Source: Stagonosporopsis chrysanthemi
Taxonomy: Eukaryota > Ascomycota > Dothideomycetes > Pleosporales > Didymellaceae
DNA: 64,000 nt
Assembly: GCA_022560025.1 (NCBI GenBank)
Contig: JAFISE010000098.1
Location: 60,616-124,615, forward strand
Direction: 5' to 3'
A program made the position numbers and the translations under genes. Shown piece after piece: positions 55,078-64,000 of this stretch. Each line of letters opens with the position of its first letter. Within the stretch, counting starts at the first letter, position 1. The notes under the pieces were generated by a model that worked only from the letters and a program-made list of their open reading frames with translations, was not told where the DNA came from and did no database searches.

Positions 55078-55439
55078 TGTGTCCGGAACTAAGAAGGGAT
55101 GATGGATGTGGAGATACCGAGGTATCAAGAGAGGTGTGAGCGTGTCGATTGACAGTGTGAGTCGAGATGTTGCGTTGTCAGCTTTCCAGCACTTTCTCAA
55201 TCACGACATCGCGGGATTGGTGGGGCAGACTGGACCCTGTAATCGGAGCTCGGAGGTTACGTCAGGACGTTTCTCCTTCTTTGAGCCTCACCACGTGCTT
55301 TGGTGAGAACAGCTATTGTCAGCTACTTCCCTTTTCATCCATGTTGTATACGTGTCGAATAGGTCGCTTTTCGTCCTGCATCATCTTTTCTCGTGTTACG
55401 GGTGGGACGCTCGCACGCTGGGGTCCTCTCACGCGCACG
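55078..55439. promoter_or_regulatory. Bidirectional promoter region FMN1 / aldo-keto reductase
   Basis: 362 bases between two ATGs on opposite strands. The reductase frame stays open upstream to 55167, so a longer N-terminus (MLRCQLSSTFSITTSRDWWG...) is possible but unlikely. Confidence 0.5.
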
Positions 55440-56348
55440 ATGGCATCTGCAACACCGTTCACTTCTCATTCGCGCCTGGGTGATGAGGAGCTAACCTTCA
55501 CATACGGCACAGCCTGGAAGAAAGACCGGACCAAAGACCTGGTCAAAGAGGCGCTCAAGCAAGGGTTTCGACGCATCGACACCGCAGCACAGCCCAAACA
55601 CTATCAGGAGCATCTAGTGGGCGAGGCACTGCGCGAGGCGTACAGCGAAGGAACTGTGTCTCGCAAAGATGTACACGTGCAAACCAAGTACACGACGCCA
55701 GCTGGCCAGGATCTGAACAACATGCCATACGACCCCAATGCGCCCTTGGAAACTCAGCTTCACACTTCAATTGCATCCTCTCTCAAGAATCTGCGACCGA
55801 CGCAGGACTCAGAAGAAGGTTCACACCTTGATTGTTTACTTTTACACTCACCATTGCCGACACTGGAGCAGACGATCATGGCCTGGAAGTTGTTAGAGAC
55901 CTATATACCCCACCAGATCAAAGCACTCGGCATCTCGAACGTCACCCTACCAGTTCTGCGTGAAATCTACAAAGCCTCGAATATCAAGCCTTCCGTAGTA
56001 CAGAATCGCTTCTATCCCCAAACTCGATATGACGGACCACTACGAGCGTTTTGCCGAGAGCACGCAATCACATATCAGTCGTTCTGGACGTTAACAGGCA
56101 ATTCAACACTCCTGAAGTCAAAACCTGTTGTTGAGCTGGCGCAAACAGCGGAGGTTTCAGTGCCGACTGCGTTGTATGCGTTGGTGATGAATCTTGGGGT
56201 CGAGGTCCTCAATGGAACAACTTCCGCGAAGCATATGCAGGAAGACCTCAGCGGCATTGACAAAGTGCGCGATTGGGCAATATCAAACCCCAACGGCTGG
56301 ATCAAAATCACAACCTCATTCGGGAAATCTGTTGACCCTACGTTCTAA
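55440..56348 (+). CDS. Aldo-keto reductase
   Basis: A single exon; from the ATG at 55440 (MASATPFTSHSRLG) it gives 302 aa, the usual AKR length. The (beta/alpha)8 NADPH enzyme shows the full tetrad: Asp in RRIDTAAQ, Tyr in KHYQE, Lys in VQTKYTTP and His in LLLHSP. Other marks are LGISNVTLPVLREIY, VVQNRFYPQT, and the C-terminal ELAQTAEVSVPTALYALVMN followed by LNGTTSAKHMQEDL, which here stands for the cofactor-binding part and departs from the usual R-x-x-R pattern. Cytosolic. It reduces aldehydes or ketones; substrate unknown. The in-frame 91-codon extension upstream would overlap the shared promoter. Confidence 0.9.
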   Translation: MASATPFTSHSRLGDEELTFTYGTAWKKDRTKDLVKEALKQGFRRIDTAAQPKHYQEHLVGEALREAYSEGTVSRKDVHVQTKYTTPAGQDLNNMPYDPNAPLETQLHTSIASSLKNLRPTQDSEEGSHLDCLLLHSPLPTLEQTIMAWKLLETYIPHQIKALGISNVTLPVLREIYKASNIKPSVVQNRFYPQTRYDGPLRAFCREHAITYQSFWTLTGNSTLLKSKPVVELAQTAEVSVPTALYALVMNLGVEVLNGTTSAKHMQEDLSGIDKVRDWAISNPNGWIKITTSFGKSVDPTF

Positions 56349-56677
56349 GCTTGATGAGCTCAAACTTCTGACGTACAAAGCGCGGTACCGACAGGTTGAT
56401 TCTTGGCAGGCTGATCGTGAAAATAGAGTACCTGGCCAACAAGGCTCGTATAGGCCAGTAGATGTGCTGTACGCCGTCTTGTTCCAAGGAATGTTACTAT
56501 TGGTGTGAAATATACTTGGCGAGGAAAGGCATCCTCCACATCGCGGGGCTGTGCGTCAGCTCTTACATCCAACACGGTACAACTAAGCACCTTCAGCCTC
56601 CAAAGTCGTTACTTTAATTCGTCTCATAACATCGCGCATGGTTCTCCTTATCCGAACGATGTTGTTGATCCACTATC
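56349..56677. other. Intergenic, promoter of the NACHT gene
   Basis: No frame of interest. The stretch separates two genes on the same strand. Confidence 0.4.
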
Positions 56678-59600
56678 ATGACCAACATCCGGACAAGTTT
56701 ACCCATACCCACCCAGCCTTGGGAAGCGGCCAAGGCCAGGTTTCTCGAAGGCCTGAGCACGCATGAGGCGGAACTATACGCCAATGCTACACTTGAAAAC
56801 CTCTTCTACGACGCGAGTTCCGGCCAGAGGAACCATGCACGTGGTAGCCGCATGTGGCGGCTCCAAGAGCGCTTAGCACCCTTCACCGAGGCCCTCGAGG
56901 ACTATGGCAAGGCCATGGATGTCTACGTAAACACCTATCCACTGATATTGAGTCCGCTGTGGGGAAGCGTGAGGGTCATCATTCTTGTAGGTGGTGCTCG
57001 ATTGTGGCGACAAGCGTTACTGAGCAATGCACAGATTATCGCTGAAGCAGCGAAATTTCAGGAGAGCCTAGTAGATATGTTGGCTCAGATTGGCGATGCG
57101 CTGCCTCGTTTTCGAATATACGAGCAGCTTTTTGGGAACCATGAGCGTCTACTGGTGGCACTGTCCGCCGCATACCTCGACGTTCTTCAATTTTGCATTC
57201 TGAGCAAGAGCTTCTTCCTCAAGGCCAGGAGATCCAAAAGTAAGTGACATCGATCGAAAGCCTTCTGAGTCGCTCATCGGTCTAGTACCACTGTCCATCG
57301 TCCTAAGAGGCTTATGGAAGTCTCACCTACAGGAGTTCGACGGTCATATATCGAAATTTCGGGCCCATTCGAAGCGGGTTGAGAAAGAGGCAGGCCTGGC
57401 CCACATGATTGAATCCGCACGTATACGAGACATCCAACTTCAGATGCGGGCTCTACAATTACGCAACGCAAAGTCCGACAAGCGCAATCGTATTCTAGCA
57501 AGCCTTCCCGCTGTTAATTACCTCGGTAAACAGTCAAGATTTTCAGACATGAAAACTTCCAGCACCTGCGAGTGGTTGCTGAACACTCCAGCATTTGTAA
57601 CATGGTACAAACAAGGTTCTTCAAGCTGCATCTGCTGTTACGGGATTCCAGGCTCAGGCAAATCCGTCATGGCAGGAAGCATACGGGATTTCTTGGTGAA
57701 CCATGCAAATGGCAAAGAGCGCAGCTTGGTCTGCTTCTATTATTGCGACTATGCAGACAAAGAATCGTTGGACTCGACACGTATACTGGCTTCTATTACC
57801 AAGCAGGTCCTTGAGCACCTTGATCTAGATCATTTCGGGGATCATTTCAAGTGTCCCTACAGCGAGGATCAAGTCCCACCCACACTTGCCGTTGGAACAA
57901 AATACTTTCTTGGGTTACTGAATTCGTTCGAGACAACGTACCTGGTTTTTGATGGCATCGACGAGCTTGAGGCAGAGGCGCAGATCCACGTCCTGTCTCT
58001 GGTCGAGGCCCTGCTTAATAGCACATCAACGATGGTGAAGGTATTTGTGACTAGTCGCACAGAAGAGATCCGTGTCAAACAGGCCCTGGCCTGTTACCCT
58101 GCGCTCTTCCTCTCCGAAACAAATGTCGATAAAGACATCGCTGCATTCGTTGAGTATGAAGTTAGTCAGATCCGTTCTCCACACCCATTGACTTCCGATC
58201 CCGGACTCAAAGAGGAGGTCAGACGCACACTTGTAGAAGGTGCTAAGGGCATGTAAGTGGATCTACTTTGACCACTTTTTTCGGTTTCGATGGCACCGGC
58301 TGTATAGCATCAGCGGTCTTGGCCGTCGGTATAGAGCTTCGATAGCAAAGCATTTATACATTACCCGACTCATAGCCTCACATCACTGACTTACATTTAC
58401 AGGTTTCTCTGGGCAAAGTTCCAGCTGGTTGATATCAAAGAGGCGCTCACTAAGAGCGATGTACAGACCACACTAAAGCATCTCCCGGCAAGCTTGAATG
58501 AGACTTATTTGCGAATTCTCCGCAGAACTTACCAAGGTCCAGGAGGACCAGCGAAGCTCGCGTCAATGCGAAAAACCTTTCGCTGGATTGCTGTCGCACG
58601 GCGACCTCTACGACTCGAGGAACTCGAAGAGTGCGTTGCACTGGAGCCGACTGATACATATCTACACGCCGACCGTGTTCCCAGGGATGCGGGAGTAAGG
58701 CTCATCGGTGATTGTGGCAACCTAGCGGTTATCAATGACAACGACAAGACAGTGACCTTCGCTCACCACACTGTAAAACAATTTCTATTAACAGGATGCA
58801 GTCTGGACAACGACGCCACCAACTCTATTGATCTTGCCTCGAGCGAGGCTGAGATTGGAGACATATGTTTGGCTTATCTCAACTTTTCAGATTTCGAGAC
58901 TCAAATTGCCAACGTTCCTACACAGATATCCCTCGAGGCGCCCCTAGCACACGAAATGGTGTGGGCAAATGTTCCTTTTGCTAACCGTGTTCGGAATATA
59001 CTCACTTGGTCTGCGACCTGGAAAGCAGAGAAGCAACGTCCGAAGGCACTCCATCTGGCAGTTCCGTTACCTTGCACGCCCACAGAGGTCTTGAACAAGA
59101 AATTTACACTGTTGGAGTACATTATCGAAAATTGGGTATACCATACATCTCATCTCAGACCATCCGCAAACTCGTGGGCAAAGTTTCAACGTGTGGCTTT
59201 ATATCGCCAACTGGATTTTGAGTTTCGACCCTGGAACGAGAGAGTCCATAGGAGCGATGTAGATGAGATTGCGAAGATCGACGACGAACCCTGGAGGAAA
59301 CTAGGGAAACGAAGAACAGACTTGCCTCTTACACTGGGTTCGTACCGAACTTATCTTGGCATATACGCGTGGGCCCTCAAGAATGCAATTGGCTCGCTCT
59401 TCGGACTTCTCGATAAACCATACATACTCTCTTACTTTTACCTGGTTCGAATGCGATTGATGGACTATGGTGTTGTATGGGACACCTTAGACGACAATCT
59501 CGGTATACTACTTGACTTCCCGCAGGCTACTCGAGGAGATGATGGCATGCTGAAGTCGATACAGCCGCAAGCTGAAGGATGGAGCGGCAAAGTTCTGATG

Positions 59601-60569
59601 CAACTTTTACGAGGCATGTACGAATTGTCAAGCCCTGAAATTCTCGATTCTTCATTCTTCAGGAATGGTACTACCAAAAGTTCTTTGCGGAGTCTCTACG
59701 ACGCCCTAGTTCTCGAACTCGTGCGTTGGCTCGGTGTTGATACTTGGACTGTGCTCGCTGCGGACACAGTTGTTTGTGCCATACACCATGGCGATAAGGT
59801 CGTCTTAGATCTTGTCTGGAACTCAAATATTGGCAGTCCGAACGATATAAATCAACAAAAGATCAGCTTTCTTATCGCGATTGATGACACGCTGAGCAGC
59901 CCTACCTCAGGCCCCAGTCACAAAGAAATCAGCTGGAATTTGATGCTCTTCATGGTAAATTACCTTACACCGGAACGTCTTACGTGGATTATCGAGTACA
60001 GGTCAACCTGTAAATCCAGTGCCCACCTCAGCCACGCAATTCTAGTCGCTGCGGTAACGGCAAGTCACTCTGTGGATCTCATCGTCGATCTCTGGACAAA
60101 ACTCAATATGCGCAACGATCAGTTTCAGACCTTCGATCTTGTCGGCAACCCGGACTTGTCATTTGATTCTTACAAGGCAACTAAAAAAATAATAAGCGCA
60201 CTCGTACGGGTCAACACATTTGCCCTAATGGAAGAGCTGTCAAGTGCCTTGCGATACCTGAACATTGGAACCGTGAGTTTTGATCCCTCCAGGGGCTTGA
60301 CAAGTGTTGTCGATATTTGGAACAGATATGGCCAGTGCTTCGATTTTCGAATCTTTGAGAGCAGCGATATCCACCTCATGAAGATGGCAGTCACTCATGG
60401 ATTGGTAGACTCAGCGAAAGCATTGGTATCCCTTTATCATAAACGTGACTCGGATTGTGAAGGTAAAAGAATCGTCCGGAAGGTTTTGGAGGAAGCTGCT
60501 CAAGGACCCTCGTTAGCCATGGCAGCGCGGTATAGGCTACGGATCGCGTGGCGAGACTGGATTTCATAA
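56678..60569 (+). CDS. NLR-like NACHT NTPase with DUF7708-like N-terminal domain
   Basis: Three exons: 56678-57239, 57286-58252 and 58403-60569, 1231 aa, phases closed. Residues ~60-190 are helical (FTEALEDYGKAMDVYVNTYP, SPLWGSVRVIILVGGARLW), as in the DUF7708-type domain at the N-terminus of many fungal NLR-like proteins. The NACHT core follows: P-loop YGIPGSGKSVMAG (near residue 306), Walker B YLVFDGIDELE (near 409), sensor-like VFVTSRTEE, and the winged-helix side with FLWAKFQL, LPASLNETYLRILRR, RPLRLEELEECVAL and VTFAHHTVKQFLL. The last ~550 residues show no ankyrin, WD or TPR repeats that I can recognise, only hydrophobic helices. Such STAND proteins act in non-self recognition or programmed cell death. 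It lacks a recognisable killing domain. Confidence 0.9.
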
Positions 60570-61095
60570 GCACGACTAGTGTGGAAATACTATATGGGAG
60601 TTGGGTTTTGGTACATGAAAGATTCTGCTTGTATTAGTTTTGCAGGGAAGAAGAAGACCATGTTTCATTTCCTCGGTACGGTTCACTTTTTTCTAGCCTT
60701 CCAATTGCAACTTCGCTTTGTCTTAGAAATCCCATTCGTTCCTTGTTATCTGGAGTGGTCCCCTGTCTGATTTATCAGTATGATTCTCGCGCATTAGAGA
60801 ATATGTATCGGAGAACATGTCTGAGGCAATCGTCGCGCAGAAAGTGACTATTTGACGATGCTAAGCGAGTGCAATCCAGCCGACATCCGCTTTGTAAAGA
60901 ACGGCGGATTCATGTTCCACGAAGTAGCGGAGGTGAGTACCACAGAGGGCTTGAAGCTTGACACAACGCATATCAATGGAAAAGATAGCCTGCTTATGTT
61001 CTTTATACTACAACCGAAAGACTGAAATGCTCCTGACTCTTCCGATGTTGTACAGCTGGATTCAGTAGGATTTGCTATTTACCAGGTAATTCCGC
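60570..61095. other. Intergenic, convergent 3' region
   Basis: Between the stops of the NACHT gene and the dehydrogenase. No gene seen. Confidence 0.4.
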
Positions 61096-62278
61096 TCAAG
61101 TCACCACCCGGTTCGGCGTAACAAGTATCTTGACATGCTGATCTCTGTTTGTGATGAGCTCATCAAAACCCTTCGTTACAATGTCATCGATGTGCACTTT
61201 GCCCGTGACCATGTTCTCAAGGCCCTTGAACTTTGCTGAGAACACGTCAGCCCCAATGCCCAAAGAATTTTTGATATAATTACCTGCAGCAAAAGCGTCC
61301 ACAACATCCTTGAATTCTCCGTCGTTGTATGCGATACAGCATTTGATCGTCACCTCTTTCAGGAAAAAGGACATGAACGGGATCTGCATCTACACGATGT
61401 CAGCCATCGACTTTCAGAACAGTGCGCGATGAGAGATCTTACAGGTGTCGCAGACCAAACAGCTACGTTCATATAGAAACCCCTAAACCGCACCGCGTCC
61501 ATACCTGCCTCAAGCCCCTTCTGATTTCCCGCACATCAAACACAACGTCCACGCCCTCGCCTCCCGTCAAATCGCGACACCTTGCGCCAACATCCTCTTT
61601 GACAGGGTTCAAAACCACATCAGCAATCCTCTCATTCTGCTCAGCTCTCAAAGTCGTCGGCTCAGAGACAATAATATTGCTGCACCCAAATGCTCTCAAC
61701 ACCACAATCACAGCGATGCCCACCGGCCCACCCCCTACAACTAGCACGCTCTTACTCCCCCAGTGCTGCAGCCCGGTCGTCACAATTGCATGCCACGCCA
61801 CAGCAAGCGGCTCAATCAGCGCCGCGAGGCTGAGATCCACATCGGCAGGCAACGCATAGCACAACCTCGCATCCACCGCAACGGTCTCGGAGAACCCACC
61901 GCCCGAGCCAGAAATGCCCTTGAAACCCAGCGTCACACAGCCTTGCGTGTTTCCCTCTGTGCACCGCGAGCACGAGTGGCAGAAGATGCGTGGATCAACT
62001 ACCACGGGCGTTCCTGGGGCCAGGCTAGAGGACGATGGCGCGCTGATGATGCGGCCGACGAACTCGTGACCAAGGGTTACGGGGATGTGCTGCTTGGTTA
62101 GGGGATGTGGGCGCGAGGGCGGCGGGCACGACATGGGGCCATGGAGGTATTCGTGCAAATCGCTGCCGCAGATGCCGCACCATTCTACGGCGATGAGGGC
62201 TTCATGGTCAGCGGTTTCTGGGGTGGGGATGTCAAGGACGCGGATGGAGTTTGGGCCGAAGTACTGTGCTGCTTTCAT
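61096..62278 (-). pseudogene. Zinc alcohol/(R,R)-butanediol dehydrogenase, frameshifted
   Basis: Exons 62278-61443 and 61389-61096. A zinc MDR of the butanediol/sorbitol dehydrogenase class. Catalytic zinc ligands are in WCGICGSDLHEY and LGHEFVGR; the structural zinc Cys set is FCHSCSRCTEGNTQGC; the nucleotide motif is VLVVGGGPVGIAVIVVLRAFG. The frame is intact to VDVVFDV (about residue 248), then shifts: adding one base near 61531-61535 would restore the family-like sequence that continues as EAGMDAVRFRGFYMNVAVW and then, across a normal 53-nt intron, MQIPFMSFFLKEV. As written the frame ends soon after (GLGVSI-stop). It is either a recent pseudogene or a sequencing error. Without the lesion it would be ~376 aa, the family length. 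It is convergent with the NACHT gene. Confidence 0.82.
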
Positions 62279-62883
62279 GGTGGGCTGTGGTGTATGGTGA
62301 TTAGTGGAATGGTTAGTGGTAGAGGGAGGTGAGAGTTGAGATGGGTCAAGGAATCAAAGTGCTGACTCGACTTCGAATATCAGACGTAGCAGTGCTAATA
62401 CATTGTCAATGGACGAGTGCGGCATTGCACGTGAGGCCGTGAAGCTGGTAATGAGGGGTGTCAAGTGAATTAACTCGGTTCTCCGCATTCTCGTACGTTG
62501 CTTTGATCGGTCACTGTAAAGCATGCCGGCCGGCCCGTTCATGCAGCTCCAATTTCAGCATGACAGCACGTCGAGTTTTTGGGCGCCACTTGCATTATTA
62601 CTAGAAGTATATCATCGTAAAGGTGTCGTTAGGTCGAGGGTTCAGTACGGGGGTCTGTGTTCGTAGCGGACGGGGCAGGTGCGAATCAGCTCCACAGCAG
62701 GGAGCTGCCTTCACCGCCTTCGATGACGGCCAATTGAGGGATGATATGTTGGTCGATGTATGATGTAGACGAACACATCTCCAACACCAAACCTCAAAAT
62801 ACGTATTTTTTTAACTATCGCGACGCGTCTGTTTAGTTTAGGAATAAGACCCCTGCCTGCATCTGTCCATTCATCCATTCGTC
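62279..62883. other. Intergenic, divergent promoters
   Basis: Between the dehydrogenase and the RGG protein gene, which point away from each other. No gene recognised. Confidence 0.4.
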
Positions 62884-64000
62884 ATGCTTAAGTCCAGATG
62901 GGCACATGCGGGAGAAGACGAAGCACCGAAGCCTACCACATCTGCGCCTGCAGAACAAGATGCTGCAACGGCTCCCCAAGCCGCGCCAGAGCTACCAGTA
63001 CATACTCACTTCTCGCCGGACTGTTTCACAGGGAGCTGACACATGCTAGGCTGTCGCTGTATCGTATGACACCACCTTTAACGACCCTTCGTTAGACCCT
63101 TTCGCCCAAACTGCTGGCACGGACGACCTTTTCTTCGACGACGACATAACGCCAATTACCCAGCCTGTTGTAGAGCAAAACAGCACGCTCGGTGCGCAGG
63201 CGCCCGAGTTTGTTCCTGCGCAAGAGGTACCCGCATCAGCGCCCGCGCCACAAGCACAGCACGCTCCCAGGGCGCCGCGAGAGCCGCGAAATGCCGACAG
63301 AGGAGGCCGCGGACGGGGGCGAGGGCGCGGCGAAGGGCGCGGACGTGGTAGAGGAGGACGAGGTCGCGGTGGCCCGGTCGGCGACATACGTCTCGAGGAG
63401 CAAGCGTTGAAGGAGGAACTCAACCGCGACACCCCAGCACCATCTGAACCCACACCAGCTGCCAACGAACCCCCTTCCGATGCACCGACAGGGCCATCAA
63501 CACCCTCCACGGCCTCTGTGCGCGGCGACCGCACCCTCACCGGCGGTTCGAAGCGCACGCGCCTGACTGAAGCCGAACTCAGCGCTAAACTCGCCTCAAT
63601 GCGCAGCAAGAACGAAGCCCTTGCCAGCGCCCACGCACGTGCCGAAGCCGACGCCGCCGCCGCAGAGGCGCGTGAACTCGCGCTCAAGCAGCAGGATACT
63701 GAGCGCAAGAAGCTCGCCGCTGAGAAGCAGAAGGTCGAGCGCAAGGAGCGGCAGCAGATGATGGGCGAGCGCGAGCGGAATCGGCAGAGGAAGCTCAACG
63801 CGCAGGGAGGACGAGAGTGGGATCTCGAGAAGGAAGACGGGTTTGACGGGACGGGCGAAGAGAGGCGGCGCGGCGCTGCACGCGGTGCACACGGCGGCGT
63901 ATCCGCACCACGAGGCGAGCCCTCGGCAGGGTCGCGCGAGCTGTTCGACGATGGCGGCGACGCTGGCTCCCACCGCGGGCGCGGGCGCGGGCGGGGAGGC
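62884..64000 (+). CDS. RGG-rich coiled-coil protein (partial, runs off the edge)
   Basis: Exons 62884-62997 and 63050 to the edge, open for 355 codons. The N-terminus MLKSRWAHAGEDEAPKP is followed by Pro/Ala-rich sequence, then YDTTFNDPSLDPFAQ and an acidic DDLFFDDDITP patch. Next is an Arg-Gly block (RGGRGRGRGRGEGRGRGRGG), typical of RNA-binding proteins. A basic, charged coiled coil follows: RLTEAELSAKLASMRSKNEA, KQQDTERKKLAAEKQKVERK, ERERNRQRKL and GREWDLEK. A second Arg-Gly block starts at the edge. I recall such conserved proteins in Ascomycota without a name. RNA binding, in the nucleus or on ribosomes, is inference. Confidence 0.8.

Noticed and set aside
61508..61537. A 26-30-nt intron explaining the dehydrogenase frame change
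   Set aside because: Too short, and a single-base lesion gives a better family alignment.
63046..63798. 250-codon minus frame at the right end
   Set aside because: Antisense of the Arg-Gly and coiled-coil coding sequence; Pro/Arg/Ser-rich with no domain.
1..64000. Transposon, CRISPR array or virus-derived gene
   Set aside because: I saw no transposase, reverse transcriptase, long terminal repeat, spaced repeat array or viral gene on either strand.

Overview
The window is nuclear DNA of a filamentous ascomycete. Introns are short (mostly 43-70 nt) with GT-AG ends and CTAAC/CTGAC-like branch sites. Genes are dense and lie on both strands, and the families are fungal: Mediator Med7, ER BiP ending in HDEL, KCH1, ERT1/AcuK, PTH11/rhodopsin-like membrane proteins, Asp f 4-like, DUF1769, and a NACHT protein with a DUF7708-like N-terminus. 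The mix suggests Dothideomycetes, probably Pleosporales; that placement is inference. Exon joins were worked out by hand from reading frame, splice sites and family conservation. In every spliced model except the frameshifted dehydrogenase at the right end, the exon phases add up.

Left part (1-17 kb): an edge-truncated PRM10/ThrE-like exporter; an O-methyltransferase with one in-frame stop; a decayed rhodopsin/PTH11-like gene followed by poly-G runs, a 10-N gap and its intact relative; and an MFS carrier of the allantoate/pantothenate type. Next come a tRNA-Glu-like gene with a 10-nt intron and a damaged acceptor stem, a single-pass membrane protein with a Cys-bearing ectodomain, a Gfd2-like protein with a degenerate nuclease site plus zinc knuckle, and a DUF2235 alpha/beta hydrolase.

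Middle (17-46 kb): MED7 is divergent from two consecutive MDR reductases. They are followed by the KCH1-type potassium transporter, a secreted Asp f 4-like protein, ER BiP/Kar2, an old-yellow-enzyme-like flavin oxidoreductase and a DUF1769 protein. A cytochrome P450 then ends tail to tail with a TauD-type dioxygenase, and a secreted GH3 beta-xylosidase follows.

Right part (46-64 kb): a DHA1-type MFS transporter split by 14 introns; the gluconeogenesis activator ERT1/AcuK; riboflavin kinase (FMN1) divergent from an aldo-keto reductase; a 1231-residue NACHT NTPase; a zinc alcohol/butanediol dehydrogenase with a single-base frameshift; and the 5' part of an RGG-rich coiled-coil protein that runs off the edge.

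Functionally this is a mixed neighbourhood of housekeeping genes with accessory islands: the 4-11 kb stretch resembles worn-down secondary metabolism or sensing, and 39-42 kb is an oxidative pair. Several long gene-free stretches (2-3 kb each) separate the blocks. The best candidates for unusual biology are the NACHT protein, the Gfd2-like pseudo-nuclease beside the DUF2235 hydrolase, and two GC-AG introns.
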